DNA of 64,000 bases from the NCBI GenBank assembly GCA_033675265.1, contig JAUJYZ010000968.1:1-64000 (forward strand), in the 5' to 3' direction. The position numbers were made by a program, and so were the translations under genes. Of the stretch, positions 20,801 through 29,796 are shown piece after piece. This DNA is from Actinostola sp. cb2023. Its lineage: Eukaryota; Cnidaria; Anthozoa; Actiniaria; Actinostolidae. The notes under the pieces were generated by a model, which saw nothing but the letters and a program-made list of their open reading frames with translations, was not told the DNA's origin and ran no database searches. The first letter of the stretch is position 1; every line of letters begins with the position of its first letter.

Positions 20801-21000
20801 GATTCATTCTAGATTTATTTACGATATACAAACTGAACGGAACACTACATGTACTTAAAAATCATGCCTCGAACTTTGCAATATATCAAAACTCGCATCG
20901 TGTCTCTTCATTCTTCCGGTATGAAATTAAAGATATTGTTAACCAGCTGGAAACTGAAAAGGTTTCTATTACCCGACAAAACCGTCCGTACGGAGTCCAT
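20779..21000 (+). pseudogene. Tc1-like transposase N-terminus (HTH) remnant with TATA box
   Basis: After a TATAAAA at 20779, ATG at 20864 opens MPRTLQYIKTRIVSLHSSGM followed, after a one-base slip, by IVNQLETEKVSITRQNRPY. This is the first helix-turn-helix of a Tc1-type transposase. No core follows: the sequence stops being recognisable near 21000, shortly before the DD37E element at 21068. Confidence 0.5.
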
Positions 21001-21235
21001 CCGTGTGGACGGGCCCACGCGCGACACACACATTTTATGTTAACATACTTCTAGGCTGTACTGTATACTACGCTTCTCAGTTGAGTTTGGCGTGACAGAA
21101 GTTTCGTCACGAAGTTTTGTCGTTGAAACATTCATGTTTCCATGGGCAACGTCAAAGGTTTCCAATAGAAATTAGCATATTGCGAAATTCAACCATTCGC
21201 AAGAGCGGGAAATTTATATCGTTGGTAGTTTCAAA

Positions 21236-22275
21236 ATGGAGAGAATAAATAGACAGGGAAGGACGTTCATTAAAGGCCAAGCGCTCAGTTCTGATTTCAA
21301 GAGATCAATAATAATTGATCTCTTGAAATTATTGTTGATGAAATAATCTGAAATGGTGGAGATGTCGTTAGTGGTTATTTCCCTGGTCGATTTTCTGATG
21401 TTGCAAATTCATTGAAAGTGAGTAGAGAGACTGTTAAGAATATCTAATATCTGGAAACGTTTGCACAGTGACGGTACGATTGACCCACGCCGTGGAATTG
21501 GAGGAGGAAATCCCTGGAGTCTTACACAAGGAGATTTACAGCTTGTTGAAATAATGAAAAACGACAGACCTACATGTTCTTTAAAGGAAATTCATGAAGG
21601 GCTCGAAGAATTTGGAGATATTCCAAATGGAACTTCTTGTTTGGCAATCTCGCGCGCGCTGAAACAGCATATGTTGTCTGGTAAAAAGTATTCCCACAAG
21701 AAAGTAAGTGCAATCGCTGGTGAGAGATTTACCGTAGAAAACATTGCCTACACACAAATGTTTATTGATTACCTCAATAACAAAGATCCCTACAAACTTA
21801 AGTTCTTCGACGAGTGTGGTTTGAAGCTTCCATTCCATGGGAAGCGTTTGTATGGGCATGCACCTGTTGGTGAAAGATGTGTAGAACTCATGCGCTATCA
21901 CAAATCCCCTAACATCACAGTCAACCTATTAGCAGGTTTGAATGGTGTCGAATACATGAACACTATTGATGGACCATCTGATACAGTAGGGTTCCTCACT
22001 TTTTTCGGCCAAGCTGGGAATGCAGCCAACATCGCATCTGGAAGACCAGCTCTTGAAGTGGGCGACATAGTTGTGATGGATAACTGCCCTACTCACCATC
22101 ATGCTGGCGGTGAAGCTCTACAGGAATGGGTCAATGATCGCAACATTGAACTTGTTTACACACCAACATATTCTCCTGATCTAAATCCCGTAGAGTTTGT
22201 ATTTAATAAAATGAGAACTGTTATGAGATACGATCTTTGGCAAGTGACAGTGGATAACATCACACTCGCTGCAAT
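21236..22275 (+). pseudogene. DD37E transposase (5' part; interrupted)
   Basis: Starts MERINRQGRTFIKGQALSSD at 21236, a paired-like HTH leader. It is damaged by a short hairpin-like duplication and frame changes at 21300-21450 (GGDVVSGYFPGRFSDVANS and LKVSRETVKNIW in other frames), then open from 21461. Catalytic residues: Asp in LKFFDECGLKL, Asp in VVMDNCPTHHH and Glu in SPDLNPVEFVF; 37 residues separate the last two, hence DD37E. At NITLAAI (22275) the coding sequence is cut by the ISL2EU element and resumes at 27748. There the tail SADMLNFFGYTNYINV ends at a stop at 27820, after a one-base insertion. The protein is therefore dead in this copy. Confidence 0.82.
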
Positions 22276-22363
22276 TCACGACTATCAATATTATGACGCA
22301 GTTTCCGGTCTTTGCATGAAAACGAGGCTAAGGACGGTAAAAATTCGAATTTGAAATTCAAAA

Positions 22364-24700
22364 TGGCAGCTTCACAGTCACAAAGTGAGACTCGCGATCT
22401 GAGCATCTTACCTAGTTTTTCCTTTTCCTTTATAGAAGAATACCTACAGCATAGTTGTAAGAGTAGTGGTGATAAAGAGATATGTAAAGGATATAAATAT
22501 TTCTGCGAAAATTACGTCCATGGCATAAAACGTAAGAAAATAAAATCGTTGCATTTAACTTACCGTTTGTAAATATTTGTTTGTCATGCAATGCTTTGAA
22601 GGTCATTCCCCGCTATTATTATTATAGTTTTGTCAGGAAGTGATAAAGTTACCATTACAGGAAACTGCTTTCATTCTCAAAGAAAAAACGAAACTCCTCA
22701 CTCGATGAAAGTAAGATTAAAATTTGCCATTTAGCAACAACTTGGACCATGTATTCGATTCATACATTTTTATTGCAATAAATCCTGAATAGGTTATCAT
22801 GTCAGCAGTAGATAGGCAGCGGCCCATGAAAGTTATAGAAGCTCAGTGTACTTGTGCTATTGGATTAAAGGGATCTTGTGGTCACATCACTGGCTTATTG
22901 TACCAGTTAGCATCATATAAGATGCAAAAGGTACTTATATATAAGCTCTTTACATGTAAGACTTACATTAATTTGCAAAAGTGAGGAAGAATGTACAGTT
23001 AAAAATACAAGATAATGAAAGAAAGGAAAACAAACAAATAATAATATATATTAATATATGTACATATATTTATTATTTGTTTGCCTTTTGGCAAAGTTAA
23101 TTTGTATATTTCTTATTGGCACAATACATGTAAGGTTACCCTGCTAGCCATGGGCGTAGGCAGGGGGAGGTCACAGGGTGCCTGTGGTCCCCTTCCTCTG
23201 GGTCTACTCTTTAAATTTATATATTTGAGGAGGGGAGGGGGGATTTGGTAGTGAATGATATGGAATGTGATACCCCATGGAAATTCCTGGCTACGCCCCT
23301 GCATGCTAGCAGAGGTTTTTTTTCTACATCGCTTCCTTTCTGAGCGAGTAGAAAAAAACTCTGCTCGCAGAGTAATGCAAGGTTAAATATTGTGAACTTA
23401 TGCATTTTAACAGCTTAAAGCCATACCAGTAGATGTTGCCAAAACATCATTGCCCCAGACTTGGCATACCCCCCGAGGTATGAAGATAAGGGGGGCTGAA
23501 GTTGGTAAACTGACTGTGCAAGGCTATCACAAAACTGATCCCATGAAGGAGACAAAGGCCATAAAGTCAACATTATATAATCCCATCCGAGAGGAGCTTC
23601 CCCCTGTTACTGATTTACTTGACAACCTTCAGTCTATTTTCCCTGAATCTTTGATGCTGTCTTCTGTAAACACTGACATCAGTCAAACAGTTCAAACTAC
23701 TTTTGGCAAATTCCCTAAAGGAAGTCCTATTAGCTATCAGCAAAGGCTCCACTCAGATTTCATTATGAATATCTACAATGCACCACACTTTCCAAAATTA
23801 CCTGTGAACAATGTTATGAACAGAAATTATCATAGTGTTCTTACACACGAGCAAACCATAAAATCATGTAGTGTAGAAGTAGATATTGACAAGGCAGTGC
23901 AAATAGAGGAAAATACCAGATTACAAGCATCAGATCCTAAATGACACAAACTACGAATAGACAGAATAACTGCATCTAAGGCTGGAGAAGTTTTCAAGAG
24001 AAAAAGAAGTAAGTCAAATATATATAAATACAATTAATTTACAAATGTACTCATGAATGTATATATAATACATTATTTTTCAATGCTATTTAAAAAAAAA
24101 ATGTAAACAACTTTGAATAATATTATTATCGCCATTCCCAGATTTTGATACTCTTGTTGAAAGATTCAAAAGTGGTCGTCATGTGACAACACCAGCAATG
24201 ATGCATGGTATAACATCTGAACCAAAAGCAGCAAGAGCCTACAGTGAAGTAAGTGCAGGCAGATTGAACATAGTTGTCATTAGAAAGCTATTAATTAATA
24301 CTAAAATTATTTTATGATTTAGATATTCAATGACACCATTAATGTCCTGCCATGTGGAATTGTAATTAGTCCTTGGTGCCCATGGTTGGCTGCATCACCA
24401 GACAGGAAGGTCTACAACCCCCAAAGAACACCCCCATTTGGTCTCTTAGAGATCAAATGCCCAGTCAGTGTCTCTTCTGTACTTGAGGTTCCCTATTTAG
24501 AGAAGGACAGTACACACAAATACCAACTGAAGACAAACCATAATTACTATTTGCAAGTTTTGATGCAATTAGCAATCACTGGCCTACAGTGGTGCGACTT
24601 TTTCGTTTGGTGTAAGGATGACAGTGCAGTTGTAACTGTCACCTTCAACAAAGAGAAATGGGAAGAGGTCCAGTCTAAATTAGACACTTTTATTTTTTGA
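22364..24700 (+). pseudogene. SWIM zinc finger - YqaJ nuclease gene of the ISL2EU element (one stop)
   Basis: Six exons with GT-AG introns: 22364-~22530 (MAASQSQSETRDLSILPSF), 22637-22710 (CFHSQRKNETPHSMK), 22793-22930 with the SWIM finger (CTCAIGLKGSCGH), 23414-24008 (linker ending RIDRITASKAGEVFKRK), 24142-24248, and 24323-24700 with the nuclease core. YqaJ/lambda-exonuclease-type residues are visible: SPDRKVY (Asp), LLEIKCP (Glu-x-Lys) and YYLQVLMQLA (Gln motif). These enzymes resect DNA ends from a double-strand break, and the partner in ISL2EU elements is thought to aid transposition. In exon 4, TGA at about 23942 replaces the expected Trp codon just before HKLRIDRITASK, so this copy is probably dead, although the rest is clean. 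Confidence 0.78.
23148..23298. mobile_element. Small intronic MITE, about 150 bp
   Basis: GGGCGTAGGCAGG at 23148 faces CCTGGCTACGCCC at about 23285-23298, with G-rich blocks between. It lies in intron 3 of the SWIM-YqaJ gene. Confidence 0.55.
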
Positions 24701-24704
24701 ATAT

Positions 24705-25146
24705 TTTCTTTGAGATCTTAATTTATCTTGATAGCTCAACTCATGACAATGTACATTATATGTATTCTGAATATATCAGTCAAACCAGTATTGACAGAAA
24801 TCATCACCCTCTACATGTACTTAAGGGCTATTTTTAAGATTTCATAAAATGAGTTACATGTACATGTATATGTAGGCCAAACAATGATTGCTTTTAAAGT
24901 AGTGATATTGATCAAAAATACCTTTCAATAAATATTTTGTGTACATGTAAAGGTAGTTTCTCCCGTCACTTGCTACATGTGTATGTACTGGCTTGACTGA
25001 ATAGATACATTATTTTACTTGGGACAAGGCATGCATATAATAAATTAGAATAAGATCTAATTATTCTTTCTCATCAATAAGTGGACCTCGGAAGTTACAA
25101 AGAATGGAACATATCACCCATAGCTGATTGATAGATCCAATCAAAC
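24705..25146. other. Convergent 3' ends of the two ISL2EU genes
   Basis: Non-coding except for the last codons of the minus-strand transposase (25146-25061). AATAAA at about 24928 can serve the plus-strand gene. Short CTACATGTAC/GTACATGT palindromic phrases recur at 24811, 24853-24870 and 24944. Confidence 0.5.
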
Positions 25147-27662
25147 TTAAAAGGGGGACTAGTACGTAAATCGTTCAAAATTTGATTTAGCTGAAACTTC
25201 ACTGAAATAATCTCAAAGACCCACACAATCACTGGTTAATTTTTTTCTCAAAAATTCCAATGGGAAGTAATGCATTTTTATGAATCTTTAGAGGTGTCAG
25301 TGACGTCACTTACTCAACCCAAACTCAGCTCCATACATTTCTTTGTATTTTGTGATCAAAATATCTGAACGGTTTGTTCAGATAACAGCTCTGCACTGAA
25401 GAAAACTAGTCAAACAATCAATCCTAAGCACATATAAGGTAAGAAAACTCCTTCACACAAACGTTTAGCTTCATAGAAATAAAATAATTCAAGACATTAA
25501 ACATGAAGAAATGTACGGAGCGAAGCCGTGATGATTGTTTGGGTTGAGTAAGTGACGTCACTGACACCTCTAAAGATTCATAAAAATGTATTACTTCCCA
25601 TTGGAATTTTTGAGTAAAAAATTAACCAGTAATTGTATGGGTCTTTGAGATTATTTCAGTGAAGTTTCAGCTAAATCAAACTTTGAACGATCTACGTACT
25701 AGTCCCCCTTTAAAGGAACAACTGAATCAAAGAAATGATACTCCTTAATTCTTCTTATCGCTCTTTCTACATGTATCCTAACTGCTGCTATCTGTTGTGT
25801 CTGCTCTACTTCATTAACAGTAAACTGACCAGACAATGACTTGCTATCTCTTAAAAATGGTGGAATGTTTAAAGTTGCACCTTTCTTTTTTAGAGCTTCA
25901 GTTATCATGAAACCCTTATCTGCCATTACATCATCACCTTGTTCTAGGAGATCTAAGATTCCACTTAGTTTAGTTATTTCAACATCAGACATACAGCCAG
26001 TATATAACTGTGAAATAAATGTGATTGCCCCATTAGGGGCAATTCCAATTAAGGCCTTTAACGTGTGACTACTCTTGTAGTTTGAATAGAACTGACTGGA
26101 TAATAAAAGTGATGAAGGTGCTTGAGTCTTAATTTCGGTACAGTCTAAAATAACTCTGGTCTTTGGATAGGCCAGTTTGAAACACTGAGGCATGCTGTTA
26201 TCTACTTGTTGTCGAGAAGGCCATATGGGTATAGCACCAAGAACAAAATACAAGAAATTACACCAAGTGATAAGCTTGCGAGAAACAGAAGATAAGTGTA
26301 TATTAAATCTCACTGACAAATCCTGTTCAAGTAAACCCACCTTTACTCTACATAAGAACATGAACAGTTCATCTATTATTTGCATATTTCTAGGTCTGCC
26401 TGCAAGGCTTGGGGTTTCTGATGCTTTATAATACACAGATTGCATTGAATTTGCAGACATGTAGATGTAATTATAAAGGGCATAAAGAACCTTATAATTC
26501 TCAAATCCAGTATAAAATTTGATAAGCTTATTATCTGTGGAAAATCTCTCCACTCCAAATTTTTCTATGGCCAACTGATCTTTCAAGCATCACATTCATC
26601 TTCCCTCTCTACTAACTTTTGTTTCAGCTGTACGATTTCTAGCCGTAAGCTGTCTATATCTTCCTGACAGTGTGCATGTGCATTTTGCTCAGGGTAACTA
26701 ACAATCAAATTGAAAAATATTTGTTTTGGTACATGTACAATGTAGTATATATATGTAGTATGTACATGCACTGTTAGTAAGTAAATTTATTGACATTGAC
26801 TTTACCTGTTTTCTTCTACCACTACACTACACGTTTCTACGTCCACATCTGAGTTTGTCTTGTTGTCTGGGTTTGTGACAGTCTTGTTGTTTGGGTTTGT
26901 TACTGTGATGTTGTCTGAGTCTGTGTTAATGGTCCTGTAATAATGGCACATTGAACTTTAGCACGATTATGGCCAAACAACTATTATCAAATAATTCCTA
27001 ATGTTTTCTATTCAGACTTGTACTAGAGCGACATATGCACATCTTATCCTTACAATCTACGTACAATCTTACATAAATAAATGAATATCTTAATTAAATA
27101 AAATACGAGCTTACCAATAGTTCTTGAAGTATATTTTATTCAATTTTTTTATGACACCACAAATTGCTAATTGAGTAAAAGAAGACTTACTCTGACAATA
27201 AAACAAAGTAATTTATTGCCGTACTTATCCGATTCTACGATTCGTCTTTTTGGTGCTTTTCTCCCCTGTTGTGTTTCGTCCTGCTGTGTCCAAGCAAACA
27301 CTGATGGCACAGCACCCGGCACAAGACACTTTCGATTTGGTGTCCACTTATAATCACTAGACCGAAAATGTCTTGCACAAACATAGGATGCTTGTGTGAC
27401 CTGAAACATTGGAAAAGTATTAAAAATTAATGAAGAAACAACAACAACAAAATGTAAGATTCAATGCAACACACAGTTTCGCGATCGATCGACGCCGGTT
27501 TGTTCAATTAAACAAGAATCTTACCTTAAAATACTTTCCTTCGTCTGTCTAATCTTGTAGAGCCATTGCACTTTCAATTGTTTGTCTTTAGGGAAATGAT
27601 GAAATGCCAGATCCTTTTCTTTTCTCTTATGTAGTACATAACGGCACCAGCAATACTCGGCC
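25061..27662 (-). pseudogene. THAP - DDE_4 transposase gene of the ISL2EU element
   Basis: Minus-strand exons: 27660-27525 with the first half of a THAP finger (CWCRYVLHKR, FHHFPKDKQLKVQWL), 27400-27191 with the second half (CARHFRSSDY, LVPGAVPSVF), 26934-26806 (Asn/Thr-rich linker), 26697-26583 (coiled coil LEIVQLKQKLVERE), then the catalytic exon. Catalytic residues are Asp in VILDCTEIK, Asp in VMADKGF and Glu in IHVERAI (IS5/DDE_4 fold). The frame slips once at about 26585. A TTAA-flanked element at 25151-25709 interrupts the C-terminus, after which SLIGSINQLWVICSIL and NFRGPLIDEKE finish the protein. The start ATG appears lost in a 6-bp deletion relative to the left end of the element. 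Dead copy of a well-recognised family. Confidence 0.8.
25151..25709. mobile_element. 559-bp MITE with TTAA target duplication
   Basis: Inverted ends of about 170 bp start (A)AGGGGGACTAGTACG at 25151 and end ACTAGTCCCCCT at 25709. Shared inner landmarks are TTCACTGAAATAATCTCAAAG and TGTCAGTGACGTCACT. TTAA lies on both sides (25147-25150; 25710-25713). TTAA targets are used by piggyBac and Kolobok. It splits VVPL from SLIG in the ISL2EU transposase. Confidence 0.85.
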
Positions 27663-27817
27663 GCCAATTTCAAATTCGAATTTTTACCGTCCTTAGCCTC
27701 GTTTTAATGCAAAGACTGAAACTGCGTCATAATATTGAGAGTCGTGAATAGAAGCCTCCCTCATTAACATCAGCAGACATGTTAAATTTTTTCGGGTACA
27801 CCAATTATATCAATGTT

Positions 27818-28412
27818 TAGGATAATTATTCTAGCGGGAACTCCTAGAAATGTAAAATGATTATTAAATCAACACTAAGATGACAAGATGTGTAGACACA
27901 GACTTCATCACAACAAGTTTTATTTGTACCCAACGTTCAAACTTAACTTAACAGTATAAACTAAGATTACAACCAGTTTTAATAACATTTTCAGAATGCA
28001 ACATTTGCAAATTAGAGCTGTAACTCAATAAACCTTCTCTCGATTTGTTACTAATGTACACTGATTACTTGTAAGTCGTAATGTAAACAAAACGTGCAAC
28101 GTACAACACGCTTAGGTACCGTTTACTAGTAGTGAAGCTGAATGGATTAAAATTTATTACTAATACTTCGTGTTGAGATTAACAAGGGCCATAGCTGCCT
28201 CCTGTTCCTGCTTTTGTTCAGTGTCTTTAGCGGTAACTTCGCTCTCAACACAATGAGAAGTATGACTAGCTTCTGCTACTGGGTGACTACAATCCTGATT
28301 ATTTAATTAATTTTGAAGGGATACCGCAAGCCTGAAATCATGTTCTTCAACTTCAGATTGAAAAGACCCTGACGTATTAAAAGCTGAAGAAGTGGACTTG
28401 TGAATACTTGTA
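27818..28412. other. Spacer between the two DD37E-element genes
   Basis: Non-coding sequence between the transposase stop (27820) and the PB1-protein stop (28413). AATAAA in CTCAATAAACC at about 28027. Nothing else recognised. Confidence 0.45.
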
Positions 28413-29549
28413 CTAGTGGCTGTATAAGTACTGCGTTTCACGGGAAAGCAAGTAGTAGTCTTCCTCTAAGATTCTCTTCTTAGGATTAACACATGTTTCC
28501 TTTCTCGCAGTCTGTGGTGGATTTATCTTCATTTCATGTTCATGAATGGCTTCTTTCAATAATCGACTTACACAATTTCTAGGCGGAAGTTTCCCACTGC
28601 ACTTGTTCTGTAGTAAAGCCACGTGTTTACTAAGAAGAGCCCAGTTTTTAATCCCTCTTACGACATATTTATCAGGGTCGGAATAAATAATATCCTGCTC
28701 AATCTTTTTAGCAAATGAATCTTCAACTCCCTTATAAGCCTTGAGTTTGTTGTCATAGTCTATTTCGAGCTTTGTTATCTCTGCTTTGCTTTTCTCAACC
28801 TTCTGTGACAGACTGCGTAGCTTTGCTTTGTCATCAGGGTGTTTATCAATGATCCCACATAACATAGCTGATGTGCACTGTTCTCCATCACAAACGTGCC
28901 TGTTATGTCCTATTTTCAAATGGCATTTCCCACAAATGGACAAAGAACCAGAATTATGATTTAGTGCTGTTGTTAACTCTCGCTGGAAGTTCTCCTTATT
29001 TGTTTTCGCGTTGTTTAGTTCGATTTTCGCTGTCTTGATGTTGTGGAGTTTTCGCGCCAACATACGCTCTACAGGACTAGCATTATTTTCAACTTGAATA
29101 GGTGTACAATCAGCTGTATTATCTCTTAGGCTCTTTGAATAATCAAATAATTCCTTTTTCGAGTCTCCATATCTTTTATTTTCAGTGGTAGCTTGAGCAG
29201 GTTGAGTGGTACTAGATTCACAGCGTTTCTTCGAAATAATTTCAGGTGTTGATTGTGGTTGCCAATCAATCCTGACAGTTAATCTTCGAAAGTCGCCCCT
29301 TGCACCATACTCACACATCTTAATGTATCACAAAGAGGAATCTCCACTACATACATTTACAAACGTGTTCTCATCATCCCTGTATTTTATCCTCAGTTCG
29401 TCATCTGGAATGAACTGTAAACACTCCACCTTTTCTCTGACTGCATTCATCAGATCCTTGAACAACAATAGCTCTGTTTCAGCTGCCGAAATAATTTCAC
29501 AATGGTCCTCGACGAAAGATATATTATAAAAGACTTTCAATTGAATCAT
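28413..29549 (-). pseudogene. PB1-domain / zinc-knuckle protein carried by the DD37E element (one stop)
   Basis: The minus strand from 29549 reads MIQLKVFYNISFVEDHC, then DELRIKYRDDENTFVNVCS and, after an in-frame TGA at 29330-29328, YIKMCEYGARGDFRRLTVRID. Together this has the shape of a PB1 interaction domain: Lys in strand 1, acidic OPCA-like RDDENTFV, closing basic strand. Downstream comes ICGKCHLKIGHNRHVC with further Cys and His (a zinc-binding knuckle), a coiled coil (QKVEKSKAEITKLEIDYDNK) and a basic tail. It lies between the DD37E inverted ends, convergent with the transposase, so it is probably an accessory protein of the element. I do not know a described function. Apart from the single TGA the 378-codon frame is clean. 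Confidence 0.6.
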
Positions 29550-29796
29550 CCTGATCGATAAAACTAAAATTTCACTGTAATTTTAAAGCAAGTAGGTAGT
29601 TGACGTGATAGCCGAATCGATCGCAATGGGAAACCTTTGACGTTGCCCATGGAAACATGAATGTTTCAACTACAAAACTTCGTGACGAAACTTCCGTCAT
29701 GCCAAACTCAACTGAGAAGCGTAGTATACTAAATAAAACCCCATATAGTAAGTAAAAGCCGTATTTAATGTCCGTAACCCAATAATCAAACAATAA

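Larger units (their letters stand above)
22276..27747. mobile_element. ISL2EU-type transposon, 5.5 kb, AT target duplication
   Basis: The ends are inverted repeats of about 90 bp: TCACGACTATCAATATTATG at 22276 and the reverse complement of TCACGACTCTCAATATTATG ending at 27747. They share GACGCAGTTTC, AAACGAGGCTAAGGACGG and AATTCGAATTTGAAATT. AT flanks both sides (22274-22275; 27748-27749). The element carries two convergent genes, a SWIM-YqaJ nuclease (plus) and a THAP-DDE transposase (minus), the known gene pair of ISL2EU elements. Removing it restores the reading of the surrounding DD37E transposase through Ala-Ala-Ile-Glu-Ala. Confidence 0.82.
21068..29724. mobile_element. IS630/Tc1-type DD37E transposon, split by a nested ISL2EU element
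   Basis: Inverted ends: CTACGCTTCTCAGTTGAG at 21068 and its reverse complement ending at 29724. Similarity runs about 110 bp inward (AAGTTTCGTCACGAAGTTTTGT, CATTCATGTTTCCATGGGC) and TA sits outside both tips. The left half holds the DD37E transposase on the plus strand, the right half a PB1-domain protein gene on the minus strand, so the native element is about 3.2 kb with two convergent genes. The remaining 5.5 kb is an ISL2EU-type element inserted near the transposase C-terminus. The assignment rests on matching ends plus the transposase frame resuming beyond the insertion. Confidence 0.78.

Noticed and set aside
22274..22360. Native C-terminus of the DD37E transposase (IHDYQYYDAVSG...)
   Set aside because: The same sequence recurs inverted at 27662-27747 as the ISL2EU end; the reading merely runs into the inserted element.
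29560..29760. Inverted match to 21068-21180 taken as a second independent transposon copy
   Set aside because: The transposase tail resumes at 27748 on the plus strand, so the two matches are the two ends of one element rather than two copies.
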